From a virus: a stretch of 38,683 nt of DNA. Positions 1 through 9,469 of this stretch are shown piece after piece. The notes below the pieces were generated by a model. The model did not search any database. It was not told where the DNA came from and worked only from the letters and a program-made list of their open reading frames with translations. A program made the translations under genes and the position numbers. The DNA lies in the IMG/VR virus record IMGVR_UViG_3300023184_000281, positions 1 through 38,683 of that record. One strand, written 5' to 3'. The first letter of the stretch is position 1. The number at the start of each line of letters is the position of its first letter.

Positions 1-127
1 CAAATCTCACAAAAGACTATCAAAATTTCTGGTACTCTTGATGCAGTAAACAAAGCTGGTCGTAAATCTGAAAAGGCTTACCAATTAGCTAAAGCATCTA
101 GTGAAATTAAACGTGATATGGAAGCAA
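1..127 (+). repeat. Terminal 127-bp exact repeat (other copy 38105-38231)
   Basis: Bases 1-127 are identical to 38105-38231. At base 128 (T here, C at 38232) the copies diverge, though both remain in the same capsid reading frame to the end of the window. The length of exactly 127 equals a commonly used largest assembly k-mer, which suggests a contig that wraps round a circular graph and runs on into a second allele. That is inference; a real duplication would look similar. Confidence 0.9.
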
Positions 128-702
128 TTCTTTTATCTAACCAAGCATCTGCTGCAGGTGATTCATCTACAGCTAGAAAACTTGGTGGTTTACAAGCATG
201 GTTAAATACAAGTTATTCAGGTGGCACTTCAGGAACTGCTGGTTCATTAGGCACTACAGCTCGTGTAACTGGTACTGACAGAGCTTTCACTGCTACACTT
301 CTTAACACAGTAATGCAATCTGCTTACACAGCAGGTGGTTCACCAACAATGTTATTAGTAACACCAGCTCAAAAGGTTGTTGCTTCTACATTCACTGGTA
401 TTGCAACTCGTTACAGAGATGTACCTGCTAACCAACAAGCTCAAATCATCAACGCTGCGGATGTATACGTTTCTGACTTTGGTATTATCCAAATCGTTCC
501 AGACCGTTTCATTCCTAACAGTGACTCTGATGACACAGCTTTCTTATTAGATACAGAAATGGCTGCAGTAGCTTACTTACGCCCATTCCAAACTAATGAG
601 CTTGCTCAAGTTGGTGACGCTGATTTAACTCAACTTTTAGTAGAATACACACTAGAAGTTAAGAACGAAGCAGCACATGGCATTATCTCTGATTTAACTT
701 AA
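1..702 (+). CDS. Major capsid protein, C-terminal part (allele A, 5'-truncated)
   Basis: The reading frame is open from the first base, so the gene enters from outside the window; the ATG at 118 is internal. It encodes the shell-forming subunit of the head, of the SU10-type major head protein family (DUF5309, HK97 fold), judged from the stretches KVVASTF-GIATRYRDVP and PDRFIPNSDSDD and the place in the genome. The same protein starts at 37862 near the right end; joining the two halves gives about 314 residues. It differs from the right-end copy mainly in a Gly/Ser/Thr-rich segment encoded at about 128-285, and hardly at all after that. A hairpin terminator follows the stop codon. Family assignment is from recognition of the sequence, not a search. 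Confidence 0.88.
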   Translation, partial: QISQKTIKISGTLDAVNKAGRKSEKAYQLAKASSEIKRDMEAILLSNQASAAGDSSTARKLGGLQAWLNTSYSGGTSGTAGSLGTTARVTGTDRAFTATLLNTVMQSAYTAGGSPTMLLVTPAQKVVASTFTGIATRYRDVPANQQAQIINAADVYVSDFGIIQIVPDRFIPNSDSDDTAFLLDTEMAAVAYLRPFQTNELAQVGDADLTQLLVEYTLEVKNEAAHGIISDLT

Positions 703-713
703 TCAGTTGGGTT

Positions 714-739
714 AGCCCTCTCACGAGGGCTTTCTCTTT
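714..739 (+). terminator. Rho-independent terminator after the capsid gene
   Basis: A 7-bp perfect stem (AGCCCTC / GAGGGCT) with a TCAC loop is followed by TTCTCTTT. It lies 12 bases after the capsid stop codon. It would cut transcription, at least partly, between the very strongly expressed capsid gene and the downstream tail genes. Confidence 0.8.
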
Positions 740-883
740 ATGATTGCTTATAAATGTAAATGGTTAAATGGTCATATGATGATGAATCGTATGATTAAAA
801 TTAGATGTTCAGATAAAAATGAACGTAGATACCAAAAAATAGATAGGCTCATAAAGAGAAATTCAAGATATTGGATAGGATAA
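740..883 (+). CDS. Small basic hypothetical protein (47 aa)
   Basis: An ORF of 47 codons fills the gap between the capsid terminator and the next gene and ends one base before the next ATG. The product is rich in Lys, Arg and Met, with two cysteines and no membrane segment. Its ATG lies immediately after the terminator tract and has no clear Shine-Dalgarno; the ATGs at 776-784 are alternatives. No family recognised; it could be non-coding filler. Confidence 0.35.
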   Translation: MIAYKCKWLNGHMMMNRMIKIRCSDKNERRYQKIDRLIKRNSRYWIG

Positions 884-884
884 T

Positions 885-1205
885 ATGACAGATAAAGTAA
901 TTAACAACGGAATTACCCAAACATCTTTCCATGATAATGGTGATGATTTGGTTATTGCACACTCACAAAACGTAACATCTATTATAGATGCTAACAAAGC
1001 AGAATATGCACAGTCAGATGAACATAAACGCTGGAGTGACCATTCTTTTGGTAACAAGGTAGCGTCTATTCCATTAGTAGTATTCCAAGAATTAGAGAAA
1101 CAAGGTATCACTCGTGGGCTAACTGTCATAGATATGCCACGATTTAAAGCATGGCTAAACAACCCAGACAACAGAGCATTTAGAACCCGAACAGGAAGAA
1201 TTTAA
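885..1205 (+). CDS. Conserved virion-region protein following the capsid gene
   Basis: A 106-residue soluble protein without membrane segments. The ATG is preceded by TAGGATAAT, a good ribosome binding site. The N-terminal part (HDNGDDLVIAHSQNV, then an Asn-Lys-rich helix) and the central KVASIPLVVFQELEKQGI resemble small proteins I have seen next to capsid genes in SU10-like and N4-like podoviruses, where function is unassigned. Its stop codon overlaps the start of the adaptor gene by one base (TAATG), so the two are probably translationally coupled. A head-completion role is plausible only from position. Confidence 0.7.
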   Translation: MTDKVINNGITQTSFHDNGDDLVIAHSQNVTSIIDANKAEYAQSDEHKRWSDHSFGNKVASIPLVVFQELEKQGITRGLTVIDMPRFKAWLNNPDNRAFRTRTGRI

Positions 1206-1831
1206 TGGCTATAACAAACTATACAGATTTGCAGTCAACGATTGCAGACTACTTGGCTCGTACAGATTTGACAACACAAATCCCATTATTTATTCAATTA
1301 GCAGAAAACAGATTAAGACGTGATTTGCGTATTAGACCTATGCTAAAAGTAGTGACAACAAGTACAACTGCTGGTGACCCAACTGTGGGACTACCTAATG
1401 ACTTTTTAGAAATGCGTGACTTACATATAGAATCAAGTCCTATTCAAACAATTGTGTATCAAAATCCAAGTAATTTCTTTAGAAACACAAAAGCATCTAC
1501 AGCGGATAGTGGTGCTCCTAAATTTTATACAGTTATGGGTTCAGAGTTTCAATTTGCACCTATCCCAGACTCTGCATATACACTCAAAATGGTTTATTAC
1601 GCATCACCTACCTATTTGAGTTCTACAGTATCATCTAATGTGTTTTTAGCTAATTCCCCAGACTTGTTGCTTTATGCAAGTTTAGGTGAAGCAGAACCGT
1701 ATTTGATGAATGATGCAAGAGTTGCAACATGGGCACAATTATACGATAGAGGTGTCAATTCATTAACAGTATCAGACAGTGCTGGTGAAAATCCATCTGC
1801 ACCAATGGTAATTTCATTAGCAACACGATAA
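1205..1831 (+). CDS. Head-tail adaptor protein (SU10 adaptor-like)
   Basis: A 208-residue protein starting MAITNYTDLQSTIADYLART, with FIQLAENRLRRDLRIRP following. That opening, and the later PNDFLEMRDLHI and FQFAPIPDSAYTLKMVYYA, match the adaptor (gp4/gp11-like) family of short-tailed phages. The adaptor forms the ring under the portal to which the tail nozzle and fibres attach. Position after the capsid and before fibre genes fits. Start codon overlaps the preceding stop. Homology is from pattern recognition only. Confidence 0.8.
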   Translation: MAITNYTDLQSTIADYLARTDLTTQIPLFIQLAENRLRRDLRIRPMLKVVTTSTTAGDPTVGLPNDFLEMRDLHIESSPIQTIVYQNPSNFFRNTKASTADSGAPKFYTVMGSEFQFAPIPDSAYTLKMVYYASPTYLSSTVSSNVFLANSPDLLLYASLGEAEPYLMNDARVATWAQLYDRGVNSLTVSDSAGENPSAPMVISLATR

Positions 1832-1841
1832 AGGAAAAATT

Positions 1842-2228
1842 ATGTCAGAAATGAGCAATTATTTAGAGAACGCTTTAATTAACGTAACTCTACGAGCAAC
1901 AGCTTACACAGCACCTACAACAGTTTATGTAGCATTATTTACAACAGACCCTACAGACGCAGGCACAGGTACAGAAGTAACTGGTGGTTCTTATGCTAGA
2001 ACATCAGTAACTTTTGGTGCACCTTCTAACGGTGTATCTACTAATTCTGCTGATGTTACATTTCCTACTTGCACAGCAGGTTGGGGAATAGTAACTCATT
2101 TAGGACTTTATGATGCTTCTACAGGTGGTAATTTACTTTACCATACTCCATTAGATGCTTCTAAAACAGTAGACACTGGTGATGTATTTAAAATCATTAC
2201 AAGCAATTTATCAGTTACATTAGCGTAA
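1842..2228 (+). CDS. Tail-fibre-associated structural protein
   Basis: A 128-residue beta-rich protein with the pattern YLENALINVTLRAT-YVALFTTDPTDAGTGTEV, GGSYARTSVTFGAPS, WGIVTHLGLYDA-TGGNLLYH. This is a widespread phage family usually found beside tail fibre genes and annotated as tail fibre or virion structural protein. The Shine-Dalgarno AAGGAAAAATT lies just before the ATG. Exact position in the particle is unknown. Confidence 0.72.
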   Translation: MSEMSNYLENALINVTLRATAYTAPTTVYVALFTTDPTDAGTGTEVTGGSYARTSVTFGAPSNGVSTNSADVTFPTCTAGWGIVTHLGLYDASTGGNLLYHTPLDASKTVDTGDVFKIITSNLSVTLA

Positions 2229-2269
2229 TTGTTTTTAATAACAAAACAATTTAGCATAAAGGAAAAAAC

Positions 2270-3952
2270 ATGGCATTAATTGTTAAAGATAGAGTTCAAG
2301 AAACCTCTACTACTACAGGCACAGGAGCTTTCACCCTTGATGGTGCACTTACTGGCTTTCAAACATTCTCTAGTGCTGTTGGTAATGGAAATACAACCTA
2401 TTACGCTATTGTTGGTACAGGCTCTGAATGGGAAGTAGGTCTAGGTACATATACTTCAGTAGGTACAAGTTTAGCTCGTACTACAGTATTAGCATCTAGT
2501 AATAGTGGAAGTGCAGTTAATTTTACTGCTGGTACAAAAAATGTATTTGTAACTTATCCTGCTACTAAATCACTTTATACTGATGCTTCTGGAAATGCAA
2601 TAGCTCTTGGTACTCCAGCTTCAGCTACGCTTACAAATGCTACAGGGCTACCTTTAACTACAGGTGTTACAGGAACTTTACCAGTTGCCAATGGTGGTAC
2701 AGGCATAACAAGTTTAGGCACAGGGGTTGCTACCTTTTTAGGTACTCCTTCGTCTGCTAATCTAGCATCAGCTGTTACAGATGAAACAGGTTCAGGTTCG
2801 CTTGTATTTGCAACATTACCTACATTTGGTTCTACAGGTATTAAATTAAGTGGCTCTACATCAGGAACTACTACAATAGTATCAGGAGCAACAGCAGGTA
2901 CATCTTCACTAACACTTCCTGTAGCTACAGACACATTAGTAGGTAAAGCAACTACTGACACACTAACAAATAAAACATTAACATCACCAGTTATTGCTAC
3001 TATTGTTAATACTGGTACTTTAACTTTACCAACATCTACGGATACATTAGTAGGCAAAGCTACAACAGACACACTAACTAATAAAACAGTTAATTTAACA
3101 TCTAACACTTTAAGTGGCACTACTGCACAATTTAACACAGCTTTATCAGACAATGATTTTGCTACACTTGCAGGATCAGAAACTCTTACTAATAAAACAT
3201 TAACAACACCAGTCATTTCAAGCATTACGAATACAGGAACTTTAACACTTCCAACATCTACAGATACATTGGTTGGTCGTGCTACTACAGACACACTTAC
3301 AAACAAAACACTTACATCACCCACACTAACAACACCAGCACTAGGCACTCCAGCATCAGGTACATTAACCAATTGTACTTTCCCTACTTTAAATCAAAAT
3401 ACAACTGGCACAGCTGCTGGATTATCAGCTACATTAGCTGTAGCTTCAGGTGGTACTGGTGCAACTACATTAGCTGGTGCTAATATTGCTGTAACAACTG
3501 CTGCTAATTCATTCACAGCTAAACAAACATTTACAGGTGCAACAGCTTCTTTAGCTTCTGCATTTATCAATGCTACTGAAACTTCAACTATCTCTGCTAC
3601 AGCAGCTACAGGCACTATTAACTATGATGTAACTACACAGTCTGTGTTATACTATACAACAAATGCAAGTGCGAACTGGACTGTAAACTTTAGAGGTTCA
3701 TCAGGCACATCTTTAGATACAGCAATGTCAACAGGTGAAGCTATCACAGTCGTATTCCTAGTATCACAAGGTGCTACAGCATACTATAACAACGCAGTTA
3801 CTATTGACGGTTCATCTGTCACACCTAAATATCAAGGTGGTACAGCATGGTCAAGTGGTAATGCTTCAGGTGTAGATGCTTATTCATACACAATTATTAA
3901 AACAGGTTCAGCAACATTCTCTGTATTCGCAGCTCAAACACAATTCAAATAG
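2270..3952 (+). CDS. Repeat-containing tail fibre protein
   Basis: A 560-residue Thr/Ser/Ala-rich protein. Residues 1-105 form an N-terminal module ([16 protein letters not shown], later [13 protein letters not shown]) typical of the particle-proximal part of marine phage fibres. Residues about 210-360 hold tandem units with the core [20 protein letters not shown], and about 455-560 form a C-terminal beta-rich domain ending [11 protein letters not shown]. The composition fits a trimeric beta-helical fibre. It is preceded by AAAGGAAAAAAC and followed nine bases later by the large glycine-rich fibre gene, so the two probably assemble together. Receptor unknown. Confidence 0.78.
   Translation: MALIVKDRVQETSTTTGTGAFTLDGALTGFQTFSSAVGNGNTTYYAIVGTGSEWEVGLGTYTSVGTSLARTTVLASSNSGSAVNFTAGTKNVFVTYPATKSLYTDASGNAIALGTPASATLTNATGLPLTTGVTGTLPVANGGTGITSLGTGVATFLGTPSSANLASAVTDETGSGSLVFATLPTFGSTGIKLSGSTSGTTTIVSGATAGTSSLTLPVATDTLVGKATTDTLTNKTLTSPVIATIVNTGTLTLPTSTDTLVGKATTDTLTNKTVNLTSNTLSGTTAQFNTALSDNDFATLAGSETLTNKTLTTPVISSITNTGTLTLPTSTDTLVGRATTDTLTNKTLTSPTLTTPALGTPASGTLTNCTFPTLNQNTTGTAAGLSATLAVASGGTGATTLAGANIAVTTAANSFTAKQTFTGATASLASAFINATETSTISATAATGTINYDVTTQSVLYYTTNASANWTVNFRGSSGTSLDTAMSTGEAITVVFLVSQGATAYYNNAVTIDGSSVTPKYQGGTAWSSGNASGVDAYSYTIIKTGSATFSVFAAQTQFK
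2912..3340 (+). repeat. Tandem fibre repeats within the tail fibre gene
   Basis: Three full units and one partial unit encode [13 protein letters not shown](K/R)ATT then [11 protein letters not shown]; the units begin near 2912, 3017 and 3239, with the partial unit ([11 protein letters not shown]) near 3180. DNA identity between units is lower than protein identity, with many third-base differences, so this looks like an old, selected protein repeat and not a recent duplication. Confidence 0.75.
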
Positions 3953-3961
3953 GAATTAACA

Positions 3962-6900
3962 ATGTCATTATTGTCAAGACTAGCCGTACAAGCAGCAAGA
4001 GCTTATGGTATTCTATCGTCCGATAAAAACAAAGTAGCAGCATCTTATCTTGTTGTTGCTGGTGGTGGTGGCTCTGGCGGTGGAGGTGGTGGTGCTGGTG
4101 GTTATCAAACATCTACATTTTCATTATCTACACTCAATACATATTCTATTGCAGTAGGTGCTGGTGGAGCTGGTGTTGTATGTGTTGGAGGTGGAACTTC
4201 AGGTATAGCAGGCTCTAACTCATCTATATCAGGTACTGGTTTATCTACAGTTACTTCAGTAGGTGGTGGTTATGGTGGTGGTGGAGTTAATGGTGGCTCT
4301 GGAGGTTCTGGTGGTGGTTCAGGTTCATCAGGTAGTCTTGTTGGTGGTGGAAGTGGCACATCAGGTCAAGGTAATAATGGTGGAGGAAATGGTGGTTTTA
4401 CTTCATCTCCTTTCCCAGCAGGAGGTGGTGGTGGTGCAGGAGCAGTAGGTGGAACTGCAACATCAACTACACAAGCCGGTAATGGTGGTGTAGGTTTAGC
4501 ATCTTCTATTTCAGGTTCATCTGTATATTATGCAGGTGGCGGTGGCGGTGGATATTATGCTACTGGAGGAACTGCTACAACAGGTGGTACAGGTGGTGGC
4601 GGTGCAGGTAATAGTAATACAGGAAATGCTGTATCAGGTACAGCTAACACAGGTGGCGGTGGCGGTGGTACTGGTCCATCTTATTTAGGTGGCTCTGGCG
4701 GTTCAGGCATAGTCATCATATCTTACACATCTGCTACACCCAAATTCGTAGGTGGCACTCTTACTACTTCAGGTGGTAACCAAATACACACATTCACATC
4801 TTCAGGCACATTAAGCCCTCTTACACCTGTAACAGCTAGTTATTTAGTCGTAGCTGGTGGTGGTGGTGGTGGCAGACAATACGGTGGTCAAGGTTCAGCA
4901 GGTGGTGGTGGAGCTGGTGGTTATTTAACATCATCTACAACTTTATATTCAGGTGCTACTTATGTAGTTACAGTTGGTGCTGGTGGTGCTGGAGGTTCTA
5001 GTGCTGGTGCAGCTCCAAGTGGTAGTGACTCTTCATTATCAGGCACAGGCTTAACCACAGTAACTTCTACTGGAGGTGGTGGCGGAGCTGGTTCAAGTAG
5101 TTCAGGTGCAAGTGGTGGTTCAGGTGGTGGTGGACAAGGTGAAACTGCCCCTAAAACAGGTGGTAGTGGCACATCAGGTCAAGGTAATGCAGGTGGTGCT
5201 GGTGTAAATGCAGGTGGTGGTGGTGGCGGAGCATCTGCTGCTGGTACAAGTGCTGTATTACAAGTAGCTGGTGTTGGTGGTGCAGGAACATCATCTAGCA
5301 TATCAGGCTCTTCTGTAACATACGCTGGTGGCGGAGGTGGTGGCGGTTATGGTACTCAATCAGGAGGAACTGGTGGTGCTGGAGGCGGTGGAACAGGACA
5401 AACAGGAAGTAGCACAACTTTAGCAAGTTCAGGCACAACTAATTTAGGTGGTGGAGGTGGAGGTGCGGCTTATGTTGCAACAGGTAATTACAATGGTGCA
5501 TCAGGCGGTAGCGGAACAGTTATTATCTCATACGCTGGCTCACAAGTATTTAACGGTGGTCTAGTCACATCATCAGGTGGTAATACTATCCACACATTTA
5601 ACGCTACAGGTGCTTTAACACCATTAACAAATAACCTAAATAACTCATTAAGATTTAGAGCTAGTGCTTCTGCATCTTTATCAAGAACTCCAACTATTGC
5701 TGGCAATCAACAAAAATGGACTTGGTCAGGATGGGTAAAAAGAGGAACATTAGGCGGAACATATAATCAAATATTTGGAACAATTACAGGTGCAACTGAT
5801 GCTACTTATTTAGCTTTAACTTTTGGTGGAAATAGCGTTGCAGATAACTTAACATTTCAAGGTGCAAATACAGTTTATAGACAATCAACTCAAGTATTTC
5901 GTGACCCTTCAGCTTGGTATCATATTGTTTGTTCAATAGATACAACACAAGCAACTGCTGCTAATAGAATTAAATTATATGTAAATGGAAATGAAATAAC
6001 CACTTTTACTACAAACAACAATCCATCACAAAATGCTAATCTTATTATTAATAGTGTTGTTGCTCATCAAATATTTAAAGAAAATTATTCAAGTATTTAT
6101 ACTGATGGATATTTAACCGATGTAAATTTTGTAGATGGACAACAATTAGAACCATATTACTTTGGTAACAATGACGCTAACGGTGTATGGAAACCAATTT
6201 TATATAAAGGCACATACGGAACTAACGGTTTCTACCTAACATTTGGTAATACAACATCTACCACAACATTAGGCTACGATAGTTCAGGTAACGGTAACAA
6301 TTGGACAACTAACAACATTAGCTTAACAGCAGGCACAACCTATGATGCTATGACTGATGTCCCTACTAATACAAGTGCGACTGTGGCTAATTACCCAACA
6401 CTTAACCCACTTGTTAGACCATATTCTGCTAATACAGATATTATTAGTGCAGGTAATTTAAAAGCAAGTTCAACTTCTGGTCCTAGTGGTTCACAAGGTG
6501 CAACAATGGCGTTTACTTCAGGTAAATACTATTTTGAAGCAACTGCAACCACTGTAAGTGGTGCTAATGTTACATGGATAGGTGTATGTAATAACCTTAC
6601 TTATTATTCTTTAGGAACATGGACTTCAGCGTTTGTTCGTGACTATGGATATACTTATGCAAGTAATGGTAAGTCATATACTAATGCAACACCTAGTGGA
6701 ACAACATACGGTGCAACTTATACTAGTGGTGATATTATTGGTGTAGCTATTGATGCAGATGCAGGAACTATGACATTCTATAAAAATGGCACAAGTCAAG
6801 GCACAGCATTTACAGGAATGTCTTATACAGGCGGATATGTATTTGGTTGCACAGAAGATAATAGCAATGTTGTTGACTTTAACTTTGGACAAAGACCATT

Positions 6901-7978
6901 TTCATACACACCACCAAGTGGCTATGTAGCACTAAACACATATAACCTACCTACTCCTACTATATTACAGGGTAATAAGTATATGGATGCAACTCCATTT
7001 ACAGGAACATCAGGTGCTCAAACTATAGTAAATCAAGGTCAATTTAAACCTGATTTGGTTTGGGTTAAATCAAGAAGTAATGCTCAAGATCATTATTTAA
7101 TGGACTCTGTTCGTGGTGGCACAAAGTTATTAAGGACAAGTACTACAGGTGCAGACTCTACATCTACATCACCTGCTTTTATAACATCATTTAATTCAAA
7201 TGGTTTTTCAAGTGATTCAGCTTCACTACTTACAAATGCTTACACTTATGTAGGTTGGCAATGGCAAGCTGGTCAAGGCTCTAGTGCATCTAATACAGAT
7301 GGAACTGTAACTTCAACAGTAAGTGTTAATACTACAGCAGGTTTCAGTATTGTTAAATATGTAAATCCAGCTTCAGGCAGTTTTACTATTGGTCATGGAT
7401 TAGGTGTTGCACCTAAAATGATTATAACTAAATCTACTGATACTGTTAGCCCATGGCCAACATGGTTTACAGGATTTACTAATGGCGAATATGTCAACTT
7501 AAATACAACTGCCGCTAAAGCATCACAAACTAACTATTGGGGAACAGCAGTTCCAACTTCCACAGTTTTTGGTAATACTGTAGGAACAACATGGAATTCA
7601 GGTGTTAATGTTATAGCTTATTGTTTTGCAGAAATAGCAGGGTTTAGTAAGTTTGGTTCTTACACAGGTAATGCTTCTACTGATGGTCCGTTTGTGTATC
7701 TTGGATTTAGACCTAAATTTATTATGATTAAATCTTCATCTGGTGTTCAAAGTTGGCATATAATTGATACTGCTCGTTCTACTTATAATTTAGCTGGTGA
7801 AGGGTTAGAACCAAATACTTCTGCGGCTGAATATACACCTGCATCTTCTGGTTTTCCAATGGACATATTAAGCAATGGTTTTAAAATTAGATATGCAACC
7901 GAACCAAATTTGAGTGGAGGTACATACACCTACATGGCTTATGCCGAGAATCCATTTAAGAATAGTAATGCCCGATAA
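3962..7978 (+). CDS. Large glycine-rich tail fibre/adhesin with LamG-like and SPRY-like domains
   Basis: A 1338-residue protein, the largest in the window. Two glycine-rich domains (about residues 28-280 and 290-555) each open with SYLVVAGGGG and end with G(I/T)VIISY followed by GGN-IHTF. A LamG/concanavalin-like jelly-roll follows (about 558-735, with WSGWVKRGTLGG, WYHIVCSID, IKLYVNGNEI). Next is a SPRY-like domain (about 850-985, YYFEATATT to VVDFNFGQRPF). The C-terminal third has three related segments of the type FKPDLVWVKS, VAPKMIITKS and FRPKFIMIKS, each followed by a Trp/Asp motif, as in the DUF7483 family. Polyglycine domains and lectin-like folds are typical of phage receptor-binding tips, so this is the likely host-recognition protein. 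Domain limits are by eye. Confidence 0.82.
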   Translation: MSLLSRLAVQAARAYGILSSDKNKVAASYLVVAGGGGSGGGGGGAGGYQTSTFSLSTLNTYSIAVGAGGAGVVCVGGGTSGIAGSNSSISGTGLSTVTSVGGGYGGGGVNGGSGGSGGGSGSSGSLVGGGSGTSGQGNNGGGNGGFTSSPFPAGGGGGAGAVGGTATSTTQAGNGGVGLASSISGSSVYYAGGGGGGYYATGGTATTGGTGGGGAGNSNTGNAVSGTANTGGGGGGTGPSYLGGSGGSGIVIISYTSATPKFVGGTLTTSGGNQIHTFTSSGTLSPLTPVTASYLVVAGGGGGGRQYGGQGSAGGGGAGGYLTSSTTLYSGATYVVTVGAGGAGGSSAGAAPSGSDSSLSGTGLTTVTSTGGGGGAGSSSSGASGGSGGGGQGETAPKTGGSGTSGQGNAGGAGVNAGGGGGGASAAGTSAVLQVAGVGGAGTSSSISGSSVTYAGGGGGGGYGTQSGGTGGAGGGGTGQTGSSTTLASSGTTNLGGGGGGAAYVATGNYNGASGGSGTVIISYAGSQVFNGGLVTSSGGNTIHTFNATGALTPLTNNLNNSLRFRASASASLSRTPTIAGNQQKWTWSGWVKRGTLGGTYNQIFGTITGATDATYLALTFGGNSVADNLTFQGANTVYRQSTQVFRDPSAWYHIVCSIDTTQATAANRIKLYVNGNEITTFTTNNNPSQNANLIINSVVAHQIFKENYSSIYTDGYLTDVNFVDGQQLEPYYFGNNDANGVWKPILYKGTYGTNGFYLTFGNTTSTTTLGYDSSGNGNNWTTNNISLTAGTTYDAMTDVPTNTSATVANYPTLNPLVRPYSANTDIISAGNLKASSTSGPSGSQGATMAFTSGKYYFEATATTVSGANVTWIGVCNNLTYYSLGTWTSAFVRDYGYTYASNGKSYTNATPSGTTYGATYTSGDIIGVAIDADAGTMTFYKNGTSQGTAFTGMSYTGGYVFGCTEDNSNVVDFNFGQRPFSYTPPSGYVALNTYNLPTPTILQGNKYMDATPFTGTSGAQTIVNQGQFKPDLVWVKSRSNAQDHYLMDSVRGGTKLLRTSTTGADSTSTSPAFITSFNSNGFSSDSASLLTNAYTYVGWQWQAGQGSSASNTDGTVTSTVSVNTTAGFSIVKYVNPASGSFTIGHGLGVAPKMIITKSTDTVSPWPTWFTGFTNGEYVNLNTTAAKASQTNYWGTAVPTSTVFGNTVGTTWNSGVNVIAYCFAEIAGFSKFGSYTGNASTDGPFVYLGFRPKFIMIKSSSGVQSWHIIDTARSTYNLAGEGLEPNTSAAEYTPASSGFPMDILSNGFKIRYATEPNLSGGTYTYMAYAENPFKNSNAR

Positions 7979-8000
7979 TAGAATTTAACAGGAGAAACAC

Positions 8001-8357
8001 ATGGCACATTTCGCACAACTTAACGCAGAAAACCTAGTAACACAAGTGATTGTAGTTGCTAATCAAGACACAGCCGATCAAGACGGTGTAGAGAACGAAG
8101 CTATAGGCATTGAGTTCTGCACTAACTTACTTGGTGGTAAATGGGTTCAAACATCTTACAATGGTAACATCCGTAAAAACTACGCTGGGGTTGGTTATAA
8201 GTATGACGCTACACTAGATGCTTTCATTCCACCACAACCTTTTGCCTCATGGGTTTTAGATGACAAAGCACAATGGAAAGCACCTATAGACTATCCTACA
8301 GAAGAAGGTAGATTTACTTGGAATGAAGCAACATTAACTTGGAAAGAATTAGTTTAA
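8001..8357 (+). CDS. Conserved tail-region protein of aquatic phages
   Basis: A 118-residue protein with MAHFAQLNAENLVTQVIVV, KWVQTSYNGNIRKNYAGVGY and DAFIPPQPFASWVLDD. These motifs belong to a family common next to tail fibre genes in marine phages and cyanophages, whose function is not established (fibre assembly or structural). The ATG has a strong AGGAGAAACAC ribosome binding site. No membrane or signal segments. Confidence 0.75.
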   Translation: MAHFAQLNAENLVTQVIVVANQDTADQDGVENEAIGIEFCTNLLGGKWVQTSYNGNIRKNYAGVGYKYDATLDAFIPPQPFASWVLDDKAQWKAPIDYPTEEGRFTWNEATLTWKELV

Positions 8358-8367
8358 AGGATAAATA

Positions 8368-8721
8368 ATGTTTGGTATAAGTGCATTTTCAAAAAGTCCA
8401 TTTAGTTCAGTAAGTGCATCAGGCATTGTATATGCAAATATTGTATGTAGTGCTCAAGTAGTAGTTACTACTACAGTAGACTTATTTGATAACATAGCAA
8501 CTATTACCGCTACTGCTGTTGTTTCTGCTATTGGGAAAATGATATTAGCTGGAAAAGCAAGTATAAATGGAATAGCAACTGTAACAGTTAATGCTAATAC
8601 AGTATTTGCAGCAAAGGCTTCAATTAACGAAACAACTACTATTACAGCAAAAGCATATAAGCAAGGCGAAGAATGGACAACTGTAACAGCAGGCTCTAAC
8701 ACATGGTTACAACAAGGATAA
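8368..8721 (+). CDS. Hypothetical tail-region structural protein
   Basis: A 117-residue protein beginning MFGISAFSKSPFSSV and ending with WTTVTAGSNTWLQQG. The middle is a low-complexity Ala/Thr/Val region with alternating hydrophobic residues, consistent with beta structure. The opening and the terminal NTWL(x)QG resemble small proteins seen between fibre genes in marine phages. Shine-Dalgarno AAAGGATAAATA. Its stop is three bases before the next start, so it sits in the fibre operon. Function unknown. Confidence 0.65.
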   Translation: MFGISAFSKSPFSSVSASGIVYANIVCSAQVVVTTTVDLFDNIATITATAVVSAIGKMILAGKASINGIATVTVNANTVFAAKASINETTTITAKAYKQGEEWTTVTAGSNTWLQQG

Positions 8722-8724
8722 AAA

Positions 8725-9468
8725 ATGGCAAAGACAAAAATTAGTGAATATGATGCAACCGCAGGAAATAATACTGATATAAACAGTATTAACATAGATG
8801 AGGGTTGCTCACCTTCTGGTATCAATAATGCTATTCGTGCATTAATGTCACATCTAAAAGCGTGGCAAGGTGGCACAAGTGGTGATACACTTCCTATAGC
8901 ATCTGGCGGTACAGGACAGGTTACTGCATCTACTGCAATCAACGCCTTATTGCCTACACAAACAAGTAACTCTAGCAAATATTTAACTACAGACGGTTCT
9001 GTAGCATCTTGGGGTTCAGTTGTTACATTTACTTCTGGTATGATTTTAATGTGGTCTGGAACAATTGCTACTATTCCTAGTGGATGGTATTTATGTAATG
9101 GTTCTAATAGTACTCCAGATTTACGCAATAGATTTATTATTGGTGCATATTCAGATACATCTAGTGTTGCATATTCAACAGTTACAGGCTCTAATACACA
9201 AACTGGTGGTACTAAAGACGCTATTGTAGTAAGCCATACTCATACTGCAACAGTTACAGACCCAACACACGTACATACTTATGGTAATGCACAACGAGTT
9301 CAAGTTGGTAATGACAATGGTACAGCTTATGATGGACAAAATGGTGCTTCATTTAATACAACAGCCGCTTCAACAGGAATTTCAGTATCTAATAGTACAG
9401 CAGGTTCTAGTGGTACAGACCAGAACTTACCTCCTTACTTTGCATTAGCATTTATTATGAAGGCTTAA
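8725..9468 (+). CDS. Tail collar domain fibre protein
   Basis: A 247-residue protein. The N-terminal 90 residues (MAKTKISEYDATAGNNTDIN, then LPIASGGTGQ) resemble the attachment part of short fibres. From about residue 108 comes a phage tail collar domain (SGMILMWSGTIATIPSGWYLCNG, then TPDLRNRFIIGA), followed by a His-rich segment (VVSHTHTATVTDPTHVHTYG) that in this family binds metal ions in the fibre shaft. The end, QNLPPYFALAFIMKA, is the usual family end. Probably a short fibre or fibre tip involved in host attachment. Confidence 0.85.
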   Translation: MAKTKISEYDATAGNNTDINSINIDEGCSPSGINNAIRALMSHLKAWQGGTSGDTLPIASGGTGQVTASTAINALLPTQTSNSSKYLTTDGSVASWGSVVTFTSGMILMWSGTIATIPSGWYLCNGSNSTPDLRNRFIIGAYSDTSSVAYSTVTGSNTQTGGTKDAIVVSHTHTATVTDPTHVHTYGNAQRVQVGNDNGTAYDGQNGASFNTTAASTGISVSNSTAGSSGTDQNLPPYFALAFIMKA

Positions 9469-9469
9469 T

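Noticed and set aside
863-1171. Minus-strand ORF opposite the gene after the capsid
   Set aside because: The plus-strand gene has a good ribosome binding site and coupled translation with the adaptor; the reverse reading looks random and Cys/Ser-rich.
2575-3372. Long minus-strand ORF (265 codons) opposite the tail fibre gene
   Set aside because: It is the reverse of the repetitive Thr/Ser-coding sequence and gives a low-complexity Val/Ser/Asp protein with no ribosome binding site; the plus-strand fibre is a recognised type.
8454-9128. Minus-strand ORF (224 codons) opposite the fibre genes
   Set aside because: It lies across two plus-strand genes with recognisable products, lacks a start signal, and has no coherent family pattern.
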